64,000 nucleotides of DNA from Corynebacterium sp. MSK297. Lineage in GTDB: Bacteria; Actinomycetota; Actinomycetes; Mycobacteriales; Mycobacteriaceae. A program made the translations under genes and the position numbers. Positions 55,030 through 64,000 of the stretch are shown here, in pieces (positions within the stretch are counted from its first letter, which is position 1; each line of letters starts with the position of its first letter). The notes beneath the pieces are model-generated. The model was not told the DNA's origin and did not search any database. It saw nothing but the letters and a program-made list of their open reading frames with translations. The stretch is taken from assembly GCF_030232885.1 (NCBI RefSeq), contig NZ_JASPGD010000002.1, positions 62,001-126,000 of the forward strand, written 5' to 3'.

Positions 55030-56226
55030 GTGACAGAATCAATTTTCGTTGATCTCATCCTCATTTTGGTCATTCTGACCAGCATTGGGATCGGCTGGCG
55101 ACAAGGTGCGATCGCATCCACCCTGTCTTTCATTGGCGTGATCTCCGGTTTGATCATCGGTGGCGCAATCGCGCCACTGTTGATGGGCCTGACCGAAAAT
55201 ACGCTGGCCCGTTTCGTGCTCGCGATCGGAAGTTTGCTCATCAGTGCTGCAATTGGACACCTGGTGGGGGTTTCCCTCGGGCTCAAAGTACGGGAAAGCT
55301 TACGCCTGAAATCGGTGCAGACAGTAGATTCTGCGATTGGTTCCGTTGCCCAAGCCGTGGCCGTATCAATTTTGATCTGGCTCGTGTCTATCCCATTGGT
55401 CACAGGTACCACGGGTGCGTTTAGTCAGATGCTACGCAGCTCCGCGGTGCTGTCGACGATGAACTCGCTGGTTCCCGATCGAGCCGAACATCTTCCAGCG
55501 CAGATCTCTGCGATGCTTAATGAATCCGGGTTGCCGCCGATAGTCTCCCCGTTTGAACGGCACCAGGAAAACCACCAAGTGGAAGCCCCACGCATCAACG
55601 TGGATAACGAACAAATGGTGCATGATGCCCGCCCGTCGGTGATCCACGTGATGGGAGAATCTGATCAGTGCCGCAGGCGGCTGATGGGCACCGGTTTTGT
55701 GGCGCAACAAGACTATATTCTCACTAATGCCCACGTCGTTGCCGGTACTCACAGCGTGCGCGCCGATACCGTGGTGGGCGTGCGTGAGGCCGAAGTTGTT
55801 TATTATAACCCGGATATTGATATCGCAGTGCTGCATGTTCCGGATCTCGGGCTACCAGCGTTGCCGTGGGCGGAGCAGCCGGCGCTGAGTGGTGACGACG
55901 CCGTCGTCATGGGCTTTCCGCAGTCTGGACCGTTTAATGCCTCGCCGGCCCGGGTGCGCGATCAGATTCGCATTTCCGGGCCCGATATTTATGCCCAAGG
56001 CAAGGTAGATCGTGAAGTTTATACCCTGCGTGGCAATATCCAGCAGGGTAATTCCGGTGGTCCGGTCACGACTGCCGACGGTCGTGTGATAGGTATGGTC
56101 TTCGGTGCCGCGGTAGATAACTCGGACACCGGGTATGCATTAACTGCTGATGAGGTGCGCCAGCAAATCGGTGTGCTTGGCGCGTTGACCGTCCCGGTAG
56201 ACACCGGAGCTTGCGTTGCACGGTAA
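55030..56226 (+). CDS. Membrane serine protease, MarP-like
   Basis: GTG start, 398 residues. Four N-terminal TM helices form a CvpA-like domain. The extracytoplasmic trypsin-like domain has the triad in ILTNAHVVAG (His), PDIDIAVLHV (Asp) and GNIQQGNSGGPV (Ser). MarP in mycobacteria is needed for acid and oxidative stress resistance. Confidence 0.88.
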   Translation: MTESIFVDLILILVILTSIGIGWRQGAIASTLSFIGVISGLIIGGAIAPLLMGLTENTLARFVLAIGSLLISAAIGHLVGVSLGLKVRESLRLKSVQTVDSAIGSVAQAVAVSILIWLVSIPLVTGTTGAFSQMLRSSAVLSTMNSLVPDRAEHLPAQISAMLNESGLPPIVSPFERHQENHQVEAPRINVDNEQMVHDARPSVIHVMGESDQCRRRLMGTGFVAQQDYILTNAHVVAGTHSVRADTVVGVREAEVVYYNPDIDIAVLHVPDLGLPALPWAEQPALSGDDAVVMGFPQSGPFNASPARVRDQIRISGPDIYAQGKVDREVYTLRGNIQQGNSGGPVTTADGRVIGMVFGAAVDNSDTGYALTADEVRQQIGVLGALTVPVDTGACVAR

Positions 56227-56272
56227 TTTCCGTGCGTGCTAGTCGCCCCAGGCTAGTGCTGATGATCGCTGA

Positions 56273-57235
56273 TTAGCGCTGATTAGTGCCAGGGATACCG
56301 GTCAGTTCAGTGGTTTTCCACTCGCTTATCTGTTGGACTACGGTGCGTACGAATGCCTGCGGGCGTTCAACGTGTGGCATATTCTTCGCGCCCTGCATGG
56401 TCAGAGATTTCCACGGCGCACGCATACGACGAGCACTACGTACGGTGAGCTGTTTCCACAAACTCTGGTCCGCGTGAATCATCGTCACCGGAACAGATAC
56501 CGGCCGGTCCAGCCAGCTGCCGGGGGCGAAGCTTAATAGCTGCCGATTGTGCTGTAGAGCGACAGCACGGGTACGTCCAATTTTGGACGCTTGAATGCGC
56601 AGGGCAAGTTCGTCGGCAAAAGCGTGGGAAGCACTAAAATCTGGCGTGGTCTCGCTGTGTAAATTGCGCCGGTAAAGCCATTCGAAGCGCCGCGGGAACG
56701 GAAGATAGACAAACGACGGCAGCCGCATGATGGCGGCGCGGAGTAAGATCCACAGGAAATTCCAGGGGCGGCTTTGTACAGTTTTGCGCAAATCCACAGG
56801 GTGCGGGCTAGCGACTGCGATGAACCCGCGAACTCGTTCCGGGGATTTGCTGGCGAGCGCCCAACCAAGCGCGCCGCCGATGTCGTAGCCAATAAGATAA
56901 GCCGATTTGTAGCCGAGCGCAGAAATCAGCCCGGAAATTTGGCCGGAATCGCTACGGATATCTTGCCCTGCGGAAACCGGCGGATGATCCGACATGCCAT
57001 AACCGCGCAGGTCGACTGCGACGACACGGAAACCGGCATCGGCAAGCTCCGCGATGATGTGGCGGTATTCAAACCAACCACTAAAGGCCCCGTGCAACAG
57101 CACGATCAGAGGGTCGGTACTGGAACCGGCGCTGACGGTGTGCAAACGGAGGCCGTGGGTGTGAACGTGTCCGTGCTGGAACGGGCCATCCAATTCGACG
57201 ATGGATGGTGAAAGATTAGCGGAACGTTTGGGCAT
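56273..57235 (-). CDS. Alpha/beta hydrolase (epoxide hydrolase-like)
   Basis: ATG 57235 (or GTG 57241), 320 residues. The oxyanion segment is LIVLLHGAFSGWFEYRHII and VDLRGYGMSDHPP, and the nucleophile elbow is LIGYDIGGALGWAL (Asp in the G-x-D-x-G-G context), which is the epoxide hydrolase type. The C-terminal His region is KNMPHVERPQAF. Confidence 0.8.
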   Translation of the reverse strand: MPKRSANLSPSIVELDGPFQHGHVHTHGLRLHTVSAGSSTDPLIVLLHGAFSGWFEYRHIIAELADAGFRVVAVDLRGYGMSDHPPVSAGQDIRSDSGQISGLISALGYKSAYLIGYDIGGALGWALASKSPERVRGFIAVASPHPVDLRKTVQSRPWNFLWILLRAAIMRLPSFVYLPFPRRFEWLYRRNLHSETTPDFSASHAFADELALRIQASKIGRTRAVALQHNRQLLSFAPGSWLDRPVSVPVTMIHADQSLWKQLTVRSARRMRAPWKSLTMQGAKNMPHVERPQAFVRTVVQQISEWKTTELTGIPGTNQR

Positions 57236-57246
57236 GCCCACACTGT

Positions 57247-57270
57247 ACCCCAGGCGGTCCTGCCTGGGGT
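57247..57270. terminator. Hairpin between holin-like and hydrolase genes
   Basis: ACCCCAGGC and GCCTGGGGT are 9-bp arms with a 6-base loop, just after the end of the holin-like gene on the minus strand. Confidence 0.6.
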
Positions 57271-57296
57271 GGTGGCATAGCGGGTGAGGGGGATGG

Positions 57297-57800
57297 TTAG
57301 GTGTACATTCCCGATGGGCCCTCCAGCGACTTGCTGGCAGAACCTGGGCGGAGCTTCTTCAGCTCACCCACAGATTCAATGGTGGCTTTCGGTGCTTGAA
57401 TCTTCTTTACCTTCTTCACGCCAACCAGTGCGACGACTGCGGCGATGACCAGCATCACGAGGAAGACGATGAGGAATGCAGCCCAGCGCTGCAGCCACAA
57501 GTGGGCGAGAAGTTCAGCCAGGAAGAAGAACAGGAAAAACGAGCTGTACAAAGCAACGGTGCCGGCTACGGCAAACATTCCGCCGCCGACAGCGCCTTTT
57601 TTCGCTTCGCCTGCCAGCTCGGTTTTGGCAAGTTCAATTTCTGCGCGAACCAGGCTAGAGATCTGCGTGGTGGCATTAGAAACTAAATCGCCGATGGAAG
57701 TCTCGCCTGGTTTGGCGGTGTCAGCATCGCTTAAGGGGATGGAATCTACCTTTGGGTTAAAATCGTCGGCGCCATCGGTGAAAAGTCCTTGCTTGCTCAC
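57297..57800 (-). CDS. Actinobacterial holin-like membrane protein (DUF1469 type)
   Basis: 167 residues. SIGDLVSNATTQISSLVRAE and IELAKTELAGEAKKGAVGGG followed by two TM helices is the phage-holin-superfamily 6 / DUF1469 pattern. The tail is basic. Function in the chromosome is unknown. Confidence 0.8.
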   Translation of the reverse strand: MSKQGLFTDGADDFNPKVDSIPLSDADTAKPGETSIGDLVSNATTQISSLVRAEIELAKTELAGEAKKGAVGGGMFAVAGTVALYSSFFLFFFLAELLAHLWLQRWAAFLIVFLVMLVIAAVVALVGVKKVKKIQAPKATIESVGELKKLRPGSASKSLEGPSGMYT

Positions 57801-57888
57801 GCTATACCTTCCCTTGCTTTTCGCAGAATATTCGCAGAAATCGAGTCTTGTTTATTAATTGTACGTCGTTGCGGTTTGCCCGTGGAGT

Positions 57889-59061
57889 TTAGGCGCTGGA
57901 CTTTTTGAACCAGCAATCCAGAAATCTCCAGTCTAGCCCTTTGGGCATGGGGATGGCGGGCGCGCGTGTCGACGATTCTGATGCTGTTTTCGCTGGTTTA
58001 TCTGGTTTAGCGGGTTTATCGTGGGCATAGAATTTAGTCAGCAGCGTTCCTGCGGTTACCAGTGCGACGATGCCGGCGAGTACACCTGCTCCGATACCGA
58101 TTTCTTTCGCGCCGGGTAGTTGGAAAAGTGGCGCGGGATCTTTAAAGCTGCGGATTTCCCAGCTACGTTCCAGCGCGATCTTTTTTAGTGCGCGATCCGG
58201 GTTGACCGCTACTGGATAGCCGACCAGTTCCAGCATCGGAGCGTCGGTGGCAGAGTCCGAGTAGGCATAACTGTGCTTGAGGTCGTAGCCGCGTTCGTCG
58301 ACAAGCGCGGTGATGGCGTCGGCCTTGGCACCGCCTTTGCAATAGAATTCGACGGTTCCGGTGAACGCGCCGTCGACAATCTCCAGTTCGGTGCTGATAA
58401 CCTCCGTGATGCCGAGTTCTTTGGCGATTGGTTCGACGAGCTGGCGTGCCGACGCCGAGATGATGATGACTTCGTGGCCAGCTTCCTGGTGAGCCTGGAT
58501 GAGTTCCCGGGCCTCGCTATAGATCGCTGGGGTGAGCACAGTATGCATGGTCTCGTGCACGATATCGCGCACTTGTTTTTCAGACCAGCCGGTGATCATG
58601 GAGGTGAGCTGGTCGCGGGTGGAATCCATCTGCGCGCTGGATTGGCCAGCAAACATATAGCTGGCTTTGGCCAGAGACAAGCTCAGCGCGTCCTGTGGGG
58701 TGATAAGCCCGTTGTGGAGGAATTCGCGCCCGTAGGCGAAGGCCGATGAGGTAGCGATAATGGTTTTGTCCAGGTCAAAAAACGCTGCCACCCGCCCGCG
58801 TTGTGGTTGTGGATGTGGGTTTGGGTGCGAGGATGCCTGTGGTGATTGTTGCGGAAACGCTGAGGATGCTGGTTGTGGCTGTGGGAGTGGCTGTTGTTGC
58901 TGGGACTGGTCGGCGGTGCTGTGGGGATCATGCATAGGGACCTGCCGTAAGAAGTCTGTGGTTGGTGCAGCGTTGATTGCTGCTCGTGATGTGATTGACG
59001 GTGCTCTTGTGACTCGTGTTGTTGCTTGTTGTTTGTTGATATCTCCTGTTGTGTGAGCCAT
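57889..59061 (-). CDS. HAD-IB family phosphatase (SerB-like) with low-complexity N-terminus
   Basis: ATG 59061 gives 390 residues; an internal ATG giving MHDPHSTAD is a possible start. Residues ~55-95 are Gln/Pro/His-rich. The HAD motif I is AAFFDLDKTIIATSSAFAYG, motif II VIIISASARQLVEPIAKE, and motif III/IV KADAITALVDERG and YAYSDSATDAPMLELVG. A C-terminal TM helix (GIGAGVLAGIVALVTAGTLL) anchors it. It may hydrolyse phosphoserine or a lipid phosphate. It is divergent from the Tad locus. Confidence 0.8.
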   Translation of the reverse strand: MAHTTGDINKQQATTRVTRAPSITSRAAINAAPTTDFLRQVPMHDPHSTADQSQQQQPLPQPQPASSAFPQQSPQASSHPNPHPQPQRGRVAAFFDLDKTIIATSSAFAYGREFLHNGLITPQDALSLSLAKASYMFAGQSSAQMDSTRDQLTSMITGWSEKQVRDIVHETMHTVLTPAIYSEARELIQAHQEAGHEVIIISASARQLVEPIAKELGITEVISTELEIVDGAFTGTVEFYCKGGAKADAITALVDERGYDLKHSYAYSDSATDAPMLELVGYPVAVNPDRALKKIALERSWEIRSFKDPAPLFQLPGAKEIGIGAGVLAGIVALVTAGTLLTKFYAHDKPAKPDKPAKTASESSTRAPAIPMPKGLDWRFLDCWFKKSSA

Positions 59062-59256
59062 CTTAGCTGGGTTATCCCTCCGATGTGTCGAGTTGTTACA
59101 TAGTTGGCGGCTTCAGTAGAAAAAACTGTGAAAGTCGGCAGAAACGGCAGGTTTGTCCACAGCTAAATAGGTGATGTCGCAACAAAATCTTTGAGTTCTC
59201 CACAGACTCTGGGCGTGCCGTTGAACAGCAGTGTTGTTCCAGCTTGGCTGGAGGAC

Positions 59257-60465
59257 ATGAACACGCAAGATCCTTCTATTGTCCTCGCCATAGCAGATCC
59301 CACTTTGCGGACAGAGGCAACCCACATCGCCGCCGCTATTGGACACCGTGTGCTTATGGCCAGCGATGAACGCGATATTTATCGGTTGGGCGCACGAGCC
59401 GAAGCGCTATTTCTCGACTCCGAACACGCGGAAGTCTTGTCGACGACTTCTGGCGGTCCGCCACGATTAACTAGCCCCGCGTACCTGGTCTGTCTGGATC
59501 CCGGACCGGTTGATGAACAGCTAGTTCAGGCCTGCGCGGCACACGCCGGTTTTGTCATTCCTGCGCAGAATAAAGAGATTCTGGCAGCGCTGGGTACGCA
59601 CGCGCAGCAAGGCCTGAACCACTGCGCCCAGCAGGGCGGCGATCGACAGATACCGCAGCACCCTCGGTCGAAAAACCCAACGCATCCGGCTAGACCCGCC
59701 AGGTCAGCCTATTCGACAAGCCCAACTAGGCAGTTGTCGTCTCGCAGTGATCCGCACTTAACCATTGCGGTGATCGCTGCGGGTGGAGGCACGGGTGCGT
59801 CGACGGTGGCGGCTGCGATTTCGCGGGTTGCGGCGCACAACAATGCTGGTGCCGTGACATTGATCGACGCCGTGGATTATTCCGGTGGCTTGGATTTACT
59901 GCTGGGAATAGAAAAACATGACGGTTTGCGGTGGCCAGATCTGAATTTGGGTGAAGGCCACATCAATGCCAGCGATCTTCGTTCCTGTTTACCCAGCACC
60001 GATGACGGTATCGCAGTGTTGACAGAACGACGCACCCATGAGGGAACAGAAAGTTTCCGCAACCATGAAGAAATTGAATCCGTACTGTCTGCGCTCCACA
60101 ACGAACCTGGATTGTCGGTCGTTGATGCTAATCCTTTTCAGATTCCACGGTCGATAGATGCAGCAGTGGTGGTGTGCCCCGCGGAATTGCGCTGTGCGGC
60201 ACGGGCCGCGCACATCAGCACACAGCTTTTTACCCGACAGATACCGCACAGTGTGGTGGTTCGGCATCGGCAGTGGTCTGCCCTAAGCATCGAGGAAATC
60301 GAAGACCTCGTGCGCAGTGATGTCATCGCAGAAATCGGGACTATCAAACGGCTGACGAAAATGACTGAAAGTGGTGGTTTACCTGAACGTATACCAAAGC
60401 CGTTATCCATAGCTGCTTATGCCGTGCTCGCAGAATACGGCTGGAACACAGTAGATGCGCAATAG
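59257..60465 (+). CDS. Ssd/TadZ-like ATPase of the Tad pilus locus
   Basis: ATG 59257 is proposed (402 residues) because homology to mycobacterial Ssd begins at SIVLAIADPTLRTEA; a TTG at 59191 is possible. The C-terminal half is MinD-like with a deviant P-loop GGGTGASTVAAAISR, lacking the usual Lys. Such proteins direct pilus or septum positioning at the pole. The middle is a Pro/Ser/Arg-rich linker. Confidence 0.8.
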   Translation: MNTQDPSIVLAIADPTLRTEATHIAAAIGHRVLMASDERDIYRLGARAEALFLDSEHAEVLSTTSGGPPRLTSPAYLVCLDPGPVDEQLVQACAAHAGFVIPAQNKEILAALGTHAQQGLNHCAQQGGDRQIPQHPRSKNPTHPARPARSAYSTSPTRQLSSRSDPHLTIAVIAAGGGTGASTVAAAISRVAAHNNAGAVTLIDAVDYSGGLDLLLGIEKHDGLRWPDLNLGEGHINASDLRSCLPSTDDGIAVLTERRTHEGTESFRNHEEIESVLSALHNEPGLSVVDANPFQIPRSIDAAVVVCPAELRCAARAAHISTQLFTRQIPHSVVVRHRQWSALSIEEIEDLVRSDVIAEIGTIKRLTKMTESGGLPERIPKPLSIAAYAVLAEYGWNTVDAQ

Positions 60466-60516
60466 ATGCAATAGCCCGAACGAGATCTAACCACCTGCCC
60501 AGAGAAAGCGACAAAC

Positions 60517-61644
60517 ATGTCAGTTGCAGAACACATTGTAGAAACCATCCAACGTCGGGTTGCGGCACAGCCCAGTCTTGTCGACGATCCGCCCCAATTG
60601 GCCCGCGTGATACGCGAAGAATCTGGGGTGATTAGTGATTTCGACGTACTCGAAATCCTGCGAAAATTGAAAAATGACACCGTCGGAATCGGTGTTTTAG
60701 AACCGCTGCTGTCCCTATCGGGGATCACCGACATTGTGGTTAATGGCCCAGATTCCGTGTTCTTTGACCGCGGGGAAGGGCTAGAAGCAGCAGGAATCCA
60801 ATTTCGTGATGATGAAGAAGTCCGCCGATTAGCAGTGCGACTGGCGAGTCTGTGTGGCAGGCGACTGGATGATGCGCAACCGTGCGTGGATGGCAGAATT
60901 CGTCGCGAAGAAGATATTGCACTGCGATTTCACGCAGTATTAAGCCCACCAGCGCAACAAGGAACGTGCATTAGCCTGCGGGTTTTGCGATCACACTCCG
61001 CAAGCCTGGATTCGTTGCATCAGCGCGGCAGCCTCGATGATTATTCACGACGTTTCTTGCGTGATCTGATCGCGCAACGGCGATCCTTTCTTATCGTGGG
61101 CGGAACCGGAAGCGGGAAAACCACGCTGCTTTCGGCTTTGCTCAGCGAAATTGATCCAGGACAGCGGTTGGTCTGTATCGAAGACACCCCGGAACTCACC
61201 CCGAATCACCCACACGTGGTCAACCTGACTGCGCGCGGCGCCAACAGCGAGGGCGGTGGGGCTATCAGTATTTCTGATTTGTTGAAACAGGCTTTGCGCA
61301 TGCGTCCAGACCGCATCATCGTGGGAGAGATTCGCGGTGCGGAAGTCGTGGATCTTCTGGCGGCACTGAACACCGGACATGACGGAGGCGGAGGAACCTT
61401 GCATGCAAACCGTCTCACAGAAGTTCCGGCGCGCCTGGAAGCTCTCGGTGCTTTGGGTGGTTTGGAACGCACGGCGCTGCACGCACAACTTACTGCTGCT
61501 GTGGAAGTGGTATTGGTGATGCAGCGCGGGGCAGATGGAACCCGCAGGCTCGCCCAGATTGGGCAGCTACAGGCAAATCCGTTGCGAATTACAACGGTCT
61601 GGGAATTTGGGCAAGCTGAAACCTCCGCCGAGGTGTCAGCATGA
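60517..61644 (+). CDS. tadA: Tad pilus secretion ATPase TadA/CpaF
   Basis: 375 residues. Walker A is LIVGGTGSGKTTLLSALLSE, followed by LVCIEDTPELTP, the Walker B region RMRPDRIIVGEIRGAEVVDL and the His box NTGHDGGGGTLHANR. It powers Flp pilus assembly. It overlaps tadB by 4 bases. Confidence 0.95.
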   Translation: MSVAEHIVETIQRRVAAQPSLVDDPPQLARVIREESGVISDFDVLEILRKLKNDTVGIGVLEPLLSLSGITDIVVNGPDSVFFDRGEGLEAAGIQFRDDEEVRRLAVRLASLCGRRLDDAQPCVDGRIRREEDIALRFHAVLSPPAQQGTCISLRVLRSHSASLDSLHQRGSLDDYSRRFLRDLIAQRRSFLIVGGTGSGKTTLLSALLSEIDPGQRLVCIEDTPELTPNHPHVVNLTARGANSEGGGAISISDLLKQALRMRPDRIIVGEIRGAEVVDLLAALNTGHDGGGGTLHANRLTEVPARLEALGALGGLERTALHAQLTAAVEVVLVMQRGADGTRRLAQIGQLQANPLRITTVWEFGQAETSAEVSA

Positions 61645-62444
61645 TGAGTGCGGCAGTGATGTGCCTGGCCCTGGCAATTGTTATCTCACCGGTAGCAGCG
61701 CGGGCACGCATCGGGAAACCACAGCAAGCACTTGTCCCCAAAGAATTTGTACTCACAATTACGGTGGTGTTTCTGGTGGTCACCGTACTCATGGCGGTGG
61801 GTACCTTCGCACTCGCGGTTGCCGGAGCCATCGCTGCGGCAACGGTAGTGATAAGCGTGCGACAAGTAGTGCGGCGACGCAGGATCATGGCCGATACCAA
61901 GGCGCTGGGAGCCTATATTGGTCAACTAGCAGCAGATATTGATTCCGGTGCGCATCATTTTCATGCCGTCGAAACCGCTGCGGAGCACCTGCCCGACGAT
62001 ACTCCGCCGCGGGTGCGCACCATTGCAGAATCTGCAGCGGCGCAAGCCAGATTTGGCCACAGCCCGGCCTATGCATTCACCCAGCACAGCTCTGTGGAGT
62101 TACCGCAGCTGCAACGGTTGGCAGTGTTGTGGTCAGCAGCCGGACGCCACGGTATCGCGCTGGCCGGGTTATTAGAATCCGTACATCGCAGCATCACTGG
62201 GGTCAGCAGACACCGCAGTGCCACCGAAGCCAGCTTGCAAGGCCCACAAGCAACCGCAGTGATCTTGACGTGCCTGCCACTAGTCGGGATCGCCATGGGG
62301 ATTGCGATGGGCGCGGCACCGATCAGTTTCTTGCTCACGACACAGCTTGGCGGGATCGCCCTCGTATGCGGTGTCGGCTTGTCGTGCGCAGGTTTCGTGT
62401 GGTCGCGCAGAATTACCAGCAAAGCAGTAGGTGATATGCCATGA
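61641..62444 (+). CDS. Tad inner-membrane platform protein TadB-like
   Basis: 267 residues with two N-terminal and two C-terminal TM helices and a cytoplasmic helical domain (LGAYIGQLAADIDSGAHHFH and LQRLAVLWSAAGRHGIALAG) typical of T2SSF proteins. It overlaps both tadA and tadC by 4 bases. Confidence 0.85.
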   Translation: MMSAAVMCLALAIVISPVAARARIGKPQQALVPKEFVLTITVVFLVVTVLMAVGTFALAVAGAIAAATVVISVRQVVRRRRIMADTKALGAYIGQLAADIDSGAHHFHAVETAAEHLPDDTPPRVRTIAESAAAQARFGHSPAYAFTQHSSVELPQLQRLAVLWSAAGRHGIALAGLLESVHRSITGVSRHRSATEASLQGPQATAVILTCLPLVGIAMGIAMGAAPISFLLTTQLGGIALVCGVGLSCAGFVWSRRITSKAVGDMP

Positions 62445-63025
62445 CCGGGCACATGATGCTGGCGCTCGGGATGGTTCTGCTTGCAGGGGCGCTCTGTATT
62501 CCGGCGGCCCCGACCGTAGGCAGGTTGGCTGCGGCGACAAACACGACGAACAACCCGCGAGAGCCGCCACAAGCACCGCACCCATTGCACATCGCTGCTG
62601 ATATCGAACTATTCGCCGCCTGCATGGAGTCCGGTCTTGGGCTGCATACTGCGACCAGTGTCGTTGCAGAAGCTGCAGCCAGTGATACGGCCACGGTGTG
62701 GCGAAAAGTAAGCCAATTAGAAGCTGTCGGTATTGCAGAGCGCGAAGCTTTTCGCGAGATGCGCACCCATGACGGCTTTGCGGAGCTGGCCACAATTATC
62801 GAATCAGCCCGGCAGTCCGGAGCACGTATCGCGCCACGGTGTCGTGAGCTAGCGGTCAGTGTGCGTGCAGATGCCACAGATCATGCACGAGCAGCCGCAG
62901 AACGTGCGGGGGTGCTTATCGCTTTGCCACTCGCGGTGTGCTTTTTGCCAGCGTTCATCGTGCTGGGCCTGGCCCCAGTGGTGATCAGTCTGGCAACCGA
63001 CCTGCTTGCCACTTCAGCGGGATAA
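62441..63025 (+). CDS. Tad inner-membrane platform protein TadC-like
   Basis: 194 residues, shorter than typical TadC. IELFAACMESGLGLHTATS and ELATIIESARQSGARIAPR form the T2SSF cytoplasmic domain, and a C-terminal TM pair follows. Confidence 0.82.
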   Translation: MTGHMMLALGMVLLAGALCIPAAPTVGRLAAATNTTNNPREPPQAPHPLHIAADIELFAACMESGLGLHTATSVVAEAAASDTATVWRKVSQLEAVGIAEREAFREMRTHDGFAELATIIESARQSGARIAPRCRELAVSVRADATDHARAAAERAGVLIALPLAVCFLPAFIVLGLAPVVISLATDLLATSAG

Positions 63026-63090
63026 CACCGGAAATGTGGTGCGCAGACGCACAAAATGAAGAACTTCCACCTTAATGAAAAGGAGTCATC

Positions 63091-63396
63091 ATGACTACAC
63101 CATTCCAATCGTCTCAATCCGATCAACCAGCAAATCTTGTGCTCACGAAGTCAGGGACGCACAACCCAAAAGCGAACCAGTCCCGGCCACGCCAAGCGGA
63201 ACGTGGCGCGCAGTCGAAAAAGCCCGGACTTCAGTTGCTTGCCGACGACTCCGGAATGAGCACCATTGAATACGCCATGGGATCACTGGCTGCCGCAGCG
63301 CTGGCGGCCGCGCTCTATCTAGTGGTCAGCAGTGGGGGAGTAACTGATGCTATCGAGTCGATTATCACCGATGCGCTGTCCGATACCCCGTCCTAA
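63091..63396 (+). CDS. Flp-type pilin (DUF4244)
   Basis: ATG with AAAAGGAGTC upstream, 101 residues. A long ~53-residue hydrophilic leader precedes the prepilin site ADDSG/MSTIEYAMG with Glu at +5, then a TM helix. By family knowledge it is cleaved by a prepilin peptidase and forms the pilus. Confidence 0.85.
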   Translation: MTTPFQSSQSDQPANLVLTKSGTHNPKANQSRPRQAERGAQSKKPGLQLLADDSGMSTIEYAMGSLAAAALAAALYLVVSSGGVTDAIESIITDALSDTPS

Positions 63397-63754
63397 TAGT
63401 GCGCGCTTTCCGCAGCACTCACGCCGTGGGCAGCTGCTTCAGCTTAGGCCGTTGCGACGGCTTCGCGACGAGCGTGGTTCGGTCACGATCGAAGCTGCAT
63501 TCGCACTGGCTGCGTTGATCATTGTCACTTCGCTGATAATCGGAGCGATCGCCACGGTCAGCGCGCATATCTCCGCCATTGATGAAGCAAGTGCCGCCGC
63601 CCGGGCGCACGCTATCGGCGTGGACTACCAATCACCGAACAGTGCAGAGATCAGCGTGCAGGAAGCTGCTGGTCTGGTGACCGTGACCGCGGAAGTTCCC
63701 GCGGTTTTTGGAACCCGCAGTGCTAGCGCCGTCTATCCCGTGGAGACACGATGA
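63371..63754 (+). CDS. TadE-like pseudopilin
   Basis: ATG 63371 is proposed (overlapping the pilin gene); an ATG at 63347 is also in frame. A TadE-type segment ERGSVTIEAAFALAALIIVT carries a G/SVTIE prepilin-like site. The product has ~127 residues. It overlaps the next gene by 4 bases. Confidence 0.78.
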   Translation: MRCPIPRPNSARFPQHSRRGQLLQLRPLRRLRDERGSVTIEAAFALAALIIVTSLIIGAIATVSAHISAIDEASAAARAHAIGVDYQSPNSAEISVQEAAGLVTVTAEVPAVFGTRSASAVYPVETR

Positions 63755-64000
63755 AGCCCACCAGCAATAGCGGTCATAAGCAGCGTCTGCAACGCCTCGT
63801 TAATGAGGCCAACGATGACGGTTATGCGACCGTGGCAGCAGCCGGGATCATCGTCGCCATCGTGGCTGTATCCCTGTCTCTGATTGGGGTAGCCAGCCAC
63901 GTGGTGGCGCGGCATCAAGGGCAACTCGCAGCAGATATGGCAGCGGTCGCTGGAGCAGAAGCCTTCGCCCGCGGAAAGCCGCCGTGCCCGGTCGCGCGGG
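63751..64000 (+). CDS. Rv3654c-like secreted Tad protein, N-terminal part
   Basis: The gene begins with ATG 63751 and runs off the window. It has DDGYATVAAAGIIVAIVAV followed by RHQGQLAADMAAVAGAEAF, the pattern of TadE/G-like proteins such as Rv3654c (helicase/secretion neighbour Tad). Confidence 0.75.
   Translation, partial: MKPTSNSGHKQRLQRLVNEANDDGYATVAAAGIIVAIVAVSLSLIGVASHVVARHQGQLAADMAAVAGAEAFARGKPPCPVAR

Overview
The window looks like chromosomal DNA of a Corynebacterium (mycolic-acid actinobacterium). The right two thirds follow the gene order I know from C. glutamicum and C. diphtheriae: aspT - dnaX - ybaB - recR - gatD/murT - dnaQ-like - leuA - lysC - asd - YkvI-like transporter - sigC - katA, then ponA - whcA - ridA - MBL hydrolase - glxR - thioredoxin-like - nudix - MarP-like protease - hydrolase - holin-like - HAD - Tad pilus locus. 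LysC is 421 aa with an internal start, and a glxR-type Crp regulator is present, both typical of the genus.

Positions 1-6241 hold the right-hand part of a ribosomal-peptide (thiopeptide / linear azole type) biosynthetic cluster. It contains the end of a thiopeptide-type SpaB_C protein, an unusual fusion of a PqqD-like leader-binding domain with an M50-like membrane metalloprotease, a 60-aa precursor whose last 28 residues are 26/28 Ser/Cys/Thr, an ABC ATPase/permease pair, a YcaO cyclodehydratase and a six-TM membrane protein. The left part of the cluster lies outside the window. This is the best candidate for an undescribed system here.

Positions 6242-24430 are a patchwork of accessory and conserved blocks: a methyltransferase and GT4 glycosyltransferase pair separated by two small membrane genes, a siderophore-interacting protein, YibE/F, the SRP RNA, flavohemoprotein plus NsrR, and a Tat-lipoprotein ABC importer. 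Between them lies much wreckage: a recombinase/HNH mosaic with two in-frame TAG codons, a frameshifted membrane protein, a decayed lysyl-tRNA synthetase joined to an amidotransferase stub, and a frameshifted IS110 transposase. Four copies of a ~37-bp repeat, probably an IS end, are scattered over 6.7-20.9 kb.

Positions 24575-39690 are core metabolism and replication: aspartate aminotransferase, DnaX with a very long low-complexity tail, RecR, the GatD/MurT peptidoglycan amidation pair, leuA with a leader peptide containing three Leu codons in a row, and lysC-asd of the aspartate pathway. Positions 39836-57800 hold SigC, catalase, tRNA-Pro, PonA, WhcA, GlxR and envelope or housekeeping genes. 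Positions 57889-64000 hold an HAD phosphatase and a Tad/Flp pilus locus (ssd/tadZ-like, tadA, tadB, tadC, pilin, TadE-like, and the start of an Rv3654c-like gene) that runs off the end.

A recurring feature is that many otherwise ordinary proteins (DnaX, GatD, MurT, YqeY, the HAD phosphatase, an ABC permease, a thioredoxin-like protein, a SIP protein) carry Ser/Thr/Asn/Gln/Pro-rich low-complexity extensions.
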